A stretch of 35,802 bases of DNA from a virus. The DNA is taken from positions 1 to 35,802 of IMG/VR virus record IMGVR_UViG_3300014720_003043. The stretch is one strand, 5' to 3'. Below are positions 6,583 to 13,275 of the stretch, in pieces. Every line of letters begins with the position of its first letter. Position 1 is the first letter of the stretch. The translations under genes were made by a program, and so were the position numbers. A model generated the notes under the pieces. It made no database searches. It was given only the letters and a program-made list of their open reading frames with translations, and was not told the DNA's origin.

Positions 6583-8250
6583 ATGTCAGTTACATTAGTT
6601 ACAGGATTATGGAATATAAAAAGAGATTCACTCACTGAGGGTTGGTCCCGTAGTTTTAACCACTACTTAGAAAAGTTCGACCAACTTCTTAAGGTTGAAA
6701 ATAATATGATTATTTTTGGTGACCCTGAGTTAGAATCCTTCGTTTTTGAGAGAAGAAGCAGAGAAAATACTCAGTTTATACCTCGTTCTCAAGATTGGTT
6801 CAAAAACGATATCTACGATAAAATTCAAAAAATAAGAACCAACCCTTCATGGTATGGACAATCAGGTTGGTTACCTGAATCAACACAGGCTAAATTGGAG
6901 ATGTATAACCCTCTAGTTATGTCAAAAATGTTTTTGTTGAATGACGCTCGTATTATGGACCAATTTAATTCTCAATTTATGTATTGGATTGACGCGGGTA
7001 TAACTAATACGGTTCATTGGGGATATTTTACACATGACAAAATACAAAATAAGTTTGATAAACTTTTCTCCAAGTTTGGGTTTATTGCTTTCCCGTATAA
7101 AGCGGAAACTGAAATTCATGGTTTTACCTATCCTAAGATTAATCAGTTCGCGGGTTCTGATGTAAAATTAGTTTGTCGTGGAGGATTGTTTGGTGGTAGT
7201 AAAAATGTTATAGGTGACGTAAATGGAATTTATTATAACGTACTTCAATCTACATTGAATGAAGGATACATGGGAACTGAGGAATCTCTTTTTAGTATCA
7301 TGCTATACAGACATTCAGATATGTTCGATTACTATGAAATTGAGGGAAACGGTCTTATTGGAAAGTTTTGTGAAGATTTAAAAAATGACAAACACGTTCT
7401 CAAAAATGTTAATGGTGTTTCGAACTACAACAAGTTGAGTATTGATAACACGGCAATTTATGTAATTACCTTCAACAGTCCAAATCAGTTCGAAACCTTG
7501 TTGAAGTCCATGGAAATTTATGACCGTAACTTCATAGATAAACCAAAAAAGTTTTTATTAGATAATTCGTCGGATTTATCAACCACTGAGAAATACGCCG
7601 AGCTTTGTTTGCAATATGGATACAAACATATCAAAAAAGACAATCTCGGAATCTGTGGTGGGAGACAATGGATAGCAGAACATGCCCAAGAAAATGACTT
7701 TGATTTTTATTGGTTCTTTGAAGATGACATGTTCTTCTACAAAGGACAGGACCAAGTTTGTAAAAACGGTTTTAACAGACATGTTTCCGACATCTACACA
7801 AAATCTCTCGAAATTACCAAAAACAATTCTTTGGATTTTATTAAATTAAACTACACCGAATTCTACGGTGATAATGGAGTTCAATGGTCTTGGTATAACG
7901 TTCCTCAACACAAGAGAGAAGAGTATTGGCCCGAGAAACCAACACTACCCGTACAGGGACTTGACCCCAATGCTCCGAGAACAAAATTTAACCAAATGTT
8001 TTCATACAAAGGAATACCTTTCGCTATAGGAGAGGTATATTACTGTAACTGGCCTCAAGTGGTGTCCAAGTATGGTAATGAAAAAATGTTCCTAACCACA
8101 AAGTGGGAAAGACCTTTCGAGCAAACTTGGATGAGTTATATTTTTCAAGAAACTAAAGCGGGGACTATTAAACCTGGTTTAATGATGATTACACCCACTG
8201 AACATGACAGATTTGAGTTTTACGAAGCGGGGTTAAGAAAAGAGTCCTAA
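6583..8250 (+). CDS. HtrL/YibB-like domain fused to GT-A glycosyltransferase
   Basis: I chose ATG 6583, one base after the previous TGA and beginning MSVTLVTGLWNI; a longer frame from 6535 would add 16 residues overlapping the upstream gene. The N-terminal half (about 1-280) matches the HtrL/YibB/WlaTC family pattern: VTLVTGLWNI, WLPESTQAKLEMYNPLVMSK split by short gaps, MYWIDAGI, and an LFGG segment. This family is found in LPS and capsule loci. The C-terminal half (about 289-555) is a GT2-like GT-A domain starting AIYVITFNSPNQFETLLKSM, with FFEDDM placing the acidic motif at E380-D381-D382. With 555 residues it is about twice the size of a single-domain HtrL protein. It is the last gene of the glycan operon. 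Confidence 0.65.
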   Translation: MSVTLVTGLWNIKRDSLTEGWSRSFNHYLEKFDQLLKVENNMIIFGDPELESFVFERRSRENTQFIPRSQDWFKNDIYDKIQKIRTNPSWYGQSGWLPESTQAKLEMYNPLVMSKMFLLNDARIMDQFNSQFMYWIDAGITNTVHWGYFTHDKIQNKFDKLFSKFGFIAFPYKAETEIHGFTYPKINQFAGSDVKLVCRGGLFGGSKNVIGDVNGIYYNVLQSTLNEGYMGTEESLFSIMLYRHSDMFDYYEIEGNGLIGKFCEDLKNDKHVLKNVNGVSNYNKLSIDNTAIYVITFNSPNQFETLLKSMEIYDRNFIDKPKKFLLDNSSDLSTTEKYAELCLQYGYKHIKKDNLGICGGRQWIAEHAQENDFDFYWFFEDDMFFYKGQDQVCKNGFNRHVSDIYTKSLEITKNNSLDFIKLNYTEFYGDNGVQWSWYNVPQHKREEYWPEKPTLPVQGLDPNAPRTKFNQMFSYKGIPFAIGEVYYCNWPQVVSKYGNEKMFLTTKWERPFEQTWMSYIFQETKAGTIKPGLMMITPTEHDRFEFYEAGLRKES

Positions 8251-8255
8251 CAAAG

Positions 8256-8262
8256 TATTTAT
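8256..8262 (+). promoter_or_regulatory. TATTTAT motif, flanked by CAAAG/CTTTG
   Basis: TATTTAT lies only 6 bases before the ATG at 8269 and sits in a small palindrome, CAAAG-TATTTAT-CTTTG (8251-8267). The overlapping TATCTTTG (8260-8267) also fits the Bacteroidota -7 box TAnnTTTG. If either is a promoter for 8269, the mRNA would be nearly leaderless. Confidence 0.3.
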
Positions 8263-8268
8263 CTTTGT

Positions 8269-8646
8269 ATGGAATTTTTTATCAGAAAGAATGCTACACT
8301 ACCTGTTTTGAAAATGCAGGTTGTACAAGATGGTAGAACGGGTTACTTGAACTTGATGGAGTCTTTAGAGAGTGCCACCATCTATTTTTCTATGATTAAT
8401 ACCGCTACAGGTATTCCTAAAATTGTTTCCGCGCCCTGTTATATTGTTAGTTTAATACTTGCCGATGGTGCTCCCACAGAGTATTACATCTATTACAGAT
8501 TTACTTCAAGGGACACAAATACACCCGGACGATATACGGGACAATTCCTAATCAAAAACAATGACGGTAACCTTATTGTTCCCATACGAGAAGACCTCTA
8601 TATCAATGTTGAGGACAGTTTCATTTCAGAAACTGCTTGTTGTTAA
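8269..8646 (+). CDS. Small beta-rich protein, possible baseplate/fibre Ig-like domain
   Basis: The 125-residue protein is rich in predicted strands: ATIYFSMINTATGIPKI, YYIYYRFTSRDTN and GRYTGQFLIKN, followed by DGNLIVPIREDLYINVED. The G-x-Y-x-G-x-F ... DG ... P pattern recalls the N-terminal domain of phage upper-baseplate proteins (BppU-like), which joins receptor-binding parts to the baseplate. I give this only as a fold impression. It sits between the glycan operon and the DNA polymerase, with its own possible promoter just before the start. There is no signal peptide, and it ends in Cys-Cys. Confidence 0.5.
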   Translation: MEFFIRKNATLPVLKMQVVQDGRTGYLNLMESLESATIYFSMINTATGIPKIVSAPCYIVSLILADGAPTEYYIYYRFTSRDTNTPGRYTGQFLIKNNDGNLIVPIREDLYINVEDSFISETACC

Positions 8647-8677
8647 TTGACCAAAGAACAAATCTTTTTTATATTTA
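8647..8677 (+). promoter_or_regulatory. Bacteroidota-type promoter candidate before DNA polymerase
   Basis: TTG at 8647-8649 and TATATTTA at 8670-8677 are separated by 20 bases. This is close to the Bacteroidota primary sigma consensus (TTG near -33, TAnnTTTG near -7, 19-21 bases apart) with one mismatch in the last base. Transcription would begin near 8683, just upstream of the polymerase gene. It would fit an early gene read by host RNA polymerase. Confidence 0.4.
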
Positions 8678-8745
8678 CAGTTGAATGAGTAAGACAAATT
8701 CCACAAGGTGTGGAAGATAATGTGTCACTCGGAAAAAACTGTATT

Positions 8746-11547
8746 ATGACAACACCTGAGGATATCAAAGCATTCTTGGAGGGTAACGACCCTGAAGAGT
8801 TTATAGTGTCGTGTGAATTCGACTACGTATCAGACTCCATTTATAAAATCAAAGAGATTCCTGGTAAAGGAAAAGAAATTCGTAAAGATACGTTTACTCC
8901 ATTTTGTTGGGTTGGTGACCTTCGTGGTTTGAACTTCTATGGTAATTCCAAGGGGGCTCAGAAGGAGGCGATGAGTAAACATGGCATCGTAATTACCAAG
9001 TTAGAGACCCATGGCGATGAACGTATGGAGCAAGGACTTACCTTTATGGTAAAGTCACTCAAAGGTTATAGAAGTCTGATTCAGTTTTTCCGTGAGGGTG
9101 GTTGTGACCCGTGGGGTGAGAAGTCCCGAGATAAAATCCTTATTCTCCCCCCCGTTGAGCAGTACTTTATATCAAAAGAAAAACGATTGTTCAAAGGTTA
9201 TGAAGATTATGATGATGTAACCCGTTTGGTATTTGACTTGGAGACGACCTCACTTGAGCCCAAGGACGGTCGTATCTTCATGATTGGTATGAGAACCAAC
9301 AAAGGTTACAACCGAATAATTGAGTGTATTGATGAGAGTCAGGAAAAGGAGGGGATTTTAGAGTTCTTCAAAGTAATCAACGAACTCAAACCAAGTATCA
9401 TCGGTGGTTACAACTCAGCAAACTTTGACTGGTATTGGATTTTTGAACGTTGTCGTATTTTGGGTATGGACATCAGAAAGATTGTTCGTTCACTTCACCC
9501 TGAACATTCAATCTCACAGAAGAAGAATATCCTTAAATTGGCTAATGAGGTTGAGGATTTCATGCAGACATCCATTTGGGGATATAACGTAATTGACATT
9601 ATTCACGCCGTTAGACGAGCCCAAGCAATCAACTCGTCAATCAAGTCTGCGGGTCTCAAATACATTTCCGAGTTCATCAACGCCAAACAACCTGACCGAG
9701 TTTACATCAACCACGACAGTATTGGTAAGATGTATACTGAAAAACAAGAATATTGGTTGAACCTTAAAAACGGTGAATATCGTAAAAAGGGTGACTTTGT
9801 TGATTTGGACAAGAAGTTTCCTGACACGTACCTATTAACTAACGGTGCGGACATTGTTGAGAGATACCTTCAAGATGACTTGGATGAAACCCTCAAAGTT
9901 GACAAGGAATTCAATCAGGGTTCCTTCCTACTTGCCGCTATGATTCCAACCACATACGAAAGAGTATCAACGATGGGAACCGCCACTCTATGGAAGATGT
10001 TGATGCTTGCGTGGAGTTACAAACACAATCTCGCTATCCCAGCAAAACAAAGTAAAACTGACTTTGTCGGTGGTCTGTCCCGACTTCTCAAAGTGGGGTA
10101 CTCTAAAGATGTACTCAAACTTGACTTCTCATCTCTGTACCCCTCCATTCAGTTGGTACACGATGTGTTCCCTCAATGTGACGTGACAGGTGCGATGAAG
10201 GGTATGTTAAAGTACTTCCGTGACACTCGTATCCTGTACAAGCAACTTGCCGAACAGTACTACGAGAGTGACCCCAAACGAGCTGCGTCTTACAATAACA
10301 AACAACTCCCAATTAAAATCTTCATTAACTCAATGTTCGGAGCTTTGTCTGCTCCACAAGTTTATGCTTGGGGTGACATGTATATGGGAGAACAGATTAC
10401 CTGTACCGGTCGTCAGTATCTTCGTCAGATGATTAAATTCTTTATGGCTCGTGGATATACTCCGCTCGTTATGGACACGGACGGTGTAAACTTTTCACTC
10501 CCTGAAGGGGCAACAGAGAGAAAGTATGTAGGTCGTGGACTGAACTGGAAAGTAAAAGAAGGAAAGGTATATGAAGGTGAGGAAGCGGACGTTGCCGAAT
10601 ACAACGACATATTCATGAGAGGTGAAATGGCTTTGGACACAGATGGGGTTTGGCCCTCGTGTATCAACCTTGCCCGTAAGAACTATGCGGTTATGGATTA
10701 CAAGGGTAAGATTAAACTTACGGGTAACTCCATTAAGTCCAAGAAACTTCCTGGTTACATTGAGAAGTTTTTGGATAAGGGAATCAAGATGTTACTTGAG
10801 GGTAAAGGAAAAGAGTTTGTGGATTACTACTACGAATACTTGGAAAGAATTTACAACAACCAAATCCCACTTGCTCAGATTGCTCAAAAAGCGAAAGTTA
10901 AGCAAACCCTCGATGACTATAAGAAACGTTGTACACAGACCACCAAAGCGGGTTCTTTGATGTCTCGTCAAGCCCACATGGAACTTGCGATACACCACAA
11001 GATGAATGTGAACTTGGGGGATGTTATTATGTATGTAAACAATGGTGAAAAGGCGTCTCACGGGGACGTACAAAAAGTACCTGCCAAGAAATACAGTGAA
11101 TTACACAAGAAAAAACATTTTGAAAAAACCGGTGAAGTTCTTCAAGATGTAGATTCATACATCAAACTAAATTGTTACATATTAGAACCCGACGAGTTGG
11201 AAGCAAATCCTGATATGACGGGTGATTACAATGTAGCAAGAGCTGTCACAACTTTTAACAAAAGAATTGAACCCTTATTGGTTTGTTTCAAGGATGATGT
11301 GAGAAAAGGACTTATTGTCAATAACCCTGAGGATATGAGTATTTTTACGTCAGTTCAATGTGAACTTATTAATGGATATCCGATGGGACCTGGTGACCAA
11401 GACGAGTTAGATGAGGTTATGAATATGTCTGAAGGGGAGGTAAAGTATTGGGAAAAAAGAGGTCTTTCATCAAATTATATGTATGATTTGGCGGAAGAGG
11501 GCTGGGAGCAGTATATTTACCAATATGAAACTGAAACACATAGTTGA
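8746..11547 (+). CDS. Family-B replicative DNA polymerase (T4 gp43-like)
   Basis: The 933-residue protein (from ATG 8746) carries the exonuclease and polymerase motifs of family B. Exo I is FDLETTSLEP (D164, E166), Exo II is GGYNSANFDWYW (about 220-231), and Exo III is YLQDDLDE (374-381). Motif A is DFSSLYPSI (460-468), motif B is KIFINSMFGALSA (524-536), and motif C is MDTDG (576-580). A KKLPGY segment follows, as expected for the thumb/template-binding part. All catalytic acids are present, so both polymerization and 3'-5' proofreading should work. The size is near T4 gp43 (898 residues). GTG 8710 is an alternative start adding 12 residues; I prefer the ATG, which has GGAAAA 10-15 bases upstream. 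The gene overlaps the next one by 23 bases. Confidence 0.93.
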   Translation: MTTPEDIKAFLEGNDPEEFIVSCEFDYVSDSIYKIKEIPGKGKEIRKDTFTPFCWVGDLRGLNFYGNSKGAQKEAMSKHGIVITKLETHGDERMEQGLTFMVKSLKGYRSLIQFFREGGCDPWGEKSRDKILILPPVEQYFISKEKRLFKGYEDYDDVTRLVFDLETTSLEPKDGRIFMIGMRTNKGYNRIIECIDESQEKEGILEFFKVINELKPSIIGGYNSANFDWYWIFERCRILGMDIRKIVRSLHPEHSISQKKNILKLANEVEDFMQTSIWGYNVIDIIHAVRRAQAINSSIKSAGLKYISEFINAKQPDRVYINHDSIGKMYTEKQEYWLNLKNGEYRKKGDFVDLDKKFPDTYLLTNGADIVERYLQDDLDETLKVDKEFNQGSFLLAAMIPTTYERVSTMGTATLWKMLMLAWSYKHNLAIPAKQSKTDFVGGLSRLLKVGYSKDVLKLDFSSLYPSIQLVHDVFPQCDVTGAMKGMLKYFRDTRILYKQLAEQYYESDPKRAASYNNKQLPIKIFINSMFGALSAPQVYAWGDMYMGEQITCTGRQYLRQMIKFFMARGYTPLVMDTDGVNFSLPEGATERKYVGRGLNWKVKEGKVYEGEEADVAEYNDIFMRGEMALDTDGVWPSCINLARKNYAVMDYKGKIKLTGNSIKSKKLPGYIEKFLDKGIKMLLEGKGKEFVDYYYEYLERIYNNQIPLAQIAQKAKVKQTLDDYKKRCTQTTKAGSLMSRQAHMELAIHHKMNVNLGDVIMYVNNGEKASHGDVQKVPAKKYSELHKKKHFEKTGEVLQDVDSYIKLNCYILEPDELEANPDMTGDYNVARAVTTFNKRIEPLLVCFKDDVRKGLIVNNPEDMSIFTSVQCELINGYPMGPGDQDELDEVMNMSEGEVKYWEKRGLSSNYMYDLAEEGWEQYIYQYETETHS

Positions 11548-11812
11548 CCTAAGAGTCAATGACCCCGACGCCAATTTTTGGTTAATTCGTAAAGGAAGTG
11601 CTAATAGGGTTGGTCGTCCTACTCGTGAGTTTTCACCTGAACACATCGGTGTGACGGTTACTCGTCCTGACTTGGTAATTCCTGATTACTTGTTCTATGT
11701 GTTTGAACACTTGGCGAATCAAGGGGTGTTCGTAGCTATGGCACGAGGTACCACAAACTTACAGAGTATTAGTCTTGAAGAATTAAAGAATATCCCTCTC
11801 AGGACTGCTTAA
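11525..11812 (+). CDS. Solitary HsdS-like (type I restriction specificity) half-domain protein
   Basis: The 95-residue protein, started at ATG 11525, overlaps the polymerase end by 23 bases. It reads like the second half of a type I restriction S-subunit target-recognition domain. VTRPDLVIPDYLFYVFEHL corresponds to the 'LdpeYLyyyL' helix, GTTNLQSISLEELKNIPL corresponds to the 'Gs/tTq.nIs...L..ipi' end, and the fold would then normally run into the spacer coiled coil, which is absent. No HsdM or HsdR is nearby. Possible roles are a decoy or inhibitor of host type I systems, or a DNA-binding accessory protein. The 3' end overlaps the convergent gene by 14 bases. The family assignment rests on motif shape only. 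Confidence 0.55.
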   Translation: MKLKHIVDLRVNDPDANFWLIRKGSANRVGRPTREFSPEHIGVTVTRPDLVIPDYLFYVFEHLANQGVFVAMARGTTNLQSISLEELKNIPLRTA

Positions 11813-11824
11813 GTCCGTCAGAGG
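11795..11824. terminator. Hairpin at overlapping convergent gene ends
   Basis: CCTCT (11795-11799) pairs with AGAGG (11820-11824) and GGACT (11802-11806) with AGTCC (11812-11816) around loop GCTTA, with a small internal bulge. It covers both stop codons (TAA at 11810-11812 on +, TGA at 11799-11801 on -). No T-run follows on either side, so it could be a bidirectional pause or processing site rather than a classical terminator. Confidence 0.4.
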
Positions 11825-12134
11825 ATATAATATACCAAGTACCGGCACAGAAACGGAATTCTACACAAGCACCCTTGTCAATTAGAATTTCGTCGTATTC
11901 CTCGTCAATTTTTCCCAAGTCAGGAATAATCAGGACCTTGGTCATTGCTTTGATTACAGTATGGTCAGTGGAGATACTGTCCAGTCTGACTTTAGAACTG
12001 TCGATACCTCGGATAACAACACAGGCTTCTCCATGTGTTTCATAAAATGGTTCCGACACAACGGCAACTTCTGAAGTGTGAATTACTTTGTTGTTGAAAA
12101 TTCTTTGAGAGGGGACACTCTTAATAACAGCCAT
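11799..12134 (-). CDS. Hypothetical small beta-rich phage protein
   Basis: The 111-residue protein begins MAVIKSVPSQRIFNNKVIH and is largely predicted strands. It ends with GACVEFRFCAGTWYIISSDGLKQS (read as GACVEFRFCAGTW then YIISSDGLKQS), a pattern I associate with small virion-type proteins of marine myoviruses, without a firm family name. It begins 4 bases after the stop of the upstream minus-strand gene, so the two are probably co-transcribed. Its C-terminus overlaps the convergent HsdS-like gene. A structural role is suggested only by its neighbour and its beta-rich make-up. Confidence 0.55.
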   Translation of the reverse strand: MAVIKSVPSQRIFNNKVIHTSEVAVVSEPFYETHGEACVVIRGIDSSKVRLDSISTDHTVIKAMTKVLIIPDLGKIDEEYDEILIDKGACVEFRFCAGTWYIISSDGLKQS

Positions 12135-12138
12135 AAAA

Positions 12139-13257
12139 TTATATTACGTAAATCTGTCTTGGCATTGCTCTGTACTTCATTTGTTTATTGAGGTTTTCAG
12201 CAATTTCCGCTTCCTTCTTCATTTGATTTTCAGGACGGAGTCTTTCAAGACGTAGTTTTAGTTCTTCTTCTAACTTACTCTTTTCATCTTTTGCCTCAGT
12301 TTGAAGTACCTGATAATCCATGATAATTTCACTGTCAGGTGTTTTCAAGTTTCCACTGTATTTTCCACGAACACGAGCTAAAGTTTCTTTGGCGTAAGCC
12401 GTGAACCAACGTCTAACCCATTGTTGACCAGGAACATTCAAATCTTCCCAAGAAAGTTGTTCAATTGGAACATCTGAAGGTAACTTAATAATGTCCGGAT
12501 TGTCTTTTAGACATTGTGCTCTACTGTCTCCATCGACTTCGTAGTAGAAATACCATACGGCCTTTCCTGTATATTCAGAGTAGTTACTCCACGAGAAGTT
12601 ACTACCAGGGGCATTGTAGAGGGTAATCAACCTTTTACCATCAGGAAGACCTGTGATTTTGTATGTCAATTGACCACCTAAGATTCTGTTCAGGATGTTT
12701 GCCTCTTGATATCTCAAAAGGTAATCAAATCCACTTAACATAAAGTAAGAACCGGCAGTTCCAATCTGAGCATAACCCGCTTGGTTAGCCCCCAAACCAA
12801 CACCACCAAATCCATAGTCTGTGGTTCCCCAAAGAGCTAAGTTTTGAAAGGGTTGGTTTGAAAACCATAAAAGTTCGTTCACTTCTCTACCCGCAGGAAT
12901 TTCATAAGATTGAGTATCAGCACTTAAGACAAAATAGTCTTGTTTTAAAACCCAAGGTCCCACAGTCTGTAGACCCACAATCTTAGAATACGCATAAGTA
13001 AATTGGTCCTCAAAATTGAGTGTTCTTGTTATCAGAGCGTTCGCAACTGATTTCTCACTCATGTTAAGATTCACAAGGTTAGTCCATTGTGATTCAATCA
13101 ACCAATCGAGAACGTACTGTTCGTAATCTTCGATGGAAAGTTCCATCAAGGAATCTAACATTTCATCCTCTAATTCAACACTACGTAAAGGAGCACCGAG
13201 TTGGTGCTTGAGACGAGTATAAATTCTACTTCTTTCGGGTTCTGGAATTACTGCCAT
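12139..13257 (-). CDS. Probable virion structural protein (neck/connector-like, unassigned)
   Basis: The 372-residue protein has a helical N-terminus (about 1-90), a beta-rich Gly/Tyr/Trp-rich middle (about 95-245), and a helical, highly charged C-terminal third. The most distinctive part is LSWEDLNVPGQQWVRRWFTA followed by YAKETLARVRGKYSG and a long Lys/Glu helix ending with ...QMKYRAMPRQ. I have the impression of similar W-x-R-x-W...AKE-x-L-x-x-x-RGK segments in marine myovirus structural proteins near neck genes, but no named T4 equivalent is clear. The TATTTAT element on its sense strand ends only 4 bases before the ATG. A four-base gap separates it from the next minus-strand gene. Confidence 0.6.
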   Translation of the reverse strand: MAVIPEPERSRIYTRLKHQLGAPLRSVELEDEMLDSLMELSIEDYEQYVLDWLIESQWTNLVNLNMSEKSVANALITRTLNFEDQFTYAYSKIVGLQTVGPWVLKQDYFVLSADTQSYEIPAGREVNELLWFSNQPFQNLALWGTTDYGFGGVGLGANQAGYAQIGTAGSYFMLSGFDYLLRYQEANILNRILGGQLTYKITGLPDGKRLITLYNAPGSNFSWSNYSEYTGKAVWYFYYEVDGDSRAQCLKDNPDIIKLPSDVPIEQLSWEDLNVPGQQWVRRWFTAYAKETLARVRGKYSGNLKTPDSEIIMDYQVLQTEAKDEKSKLEEELKLRLERLRPENQMKKEAEIAENLNKQMKYRAMPRQIYVI

Positions 13258-13261
13258 ACTT

Positions 13262-13268
13262 ATAAATA
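13262..13268 (-). promoter_or_regulatory. TATTTAT motif before connector-like gene
   Basis: On the minus strand the sequence reads GAC-TATTTAT-AAGT-ATG. The spacing to the start codon (4 bases) is too short for an ordinary leader, so this copy may be coincidental or may produce a leaderless mRNA. Confidence 0.25.
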
Positions 13269-13275
13269 GTCGGTA

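Noticed and set aside
749-8250. DNA-base glucosylation genes like those of T4
   Set aside because: The families (GT60, GT10, sulfotransferase, FkbM) are typical of protein or polysaccharide glycans, and no hydroxymethylase or T4 alpha/beta glucosyltransferase pattern is seen.
8685-8720. Upstream mini-ORF of 11 codons before the polymerase (MSKTNSTRCGR)
   Set aside because: Too short to support as a gene from sequence alone; it might still be a leader peptide.
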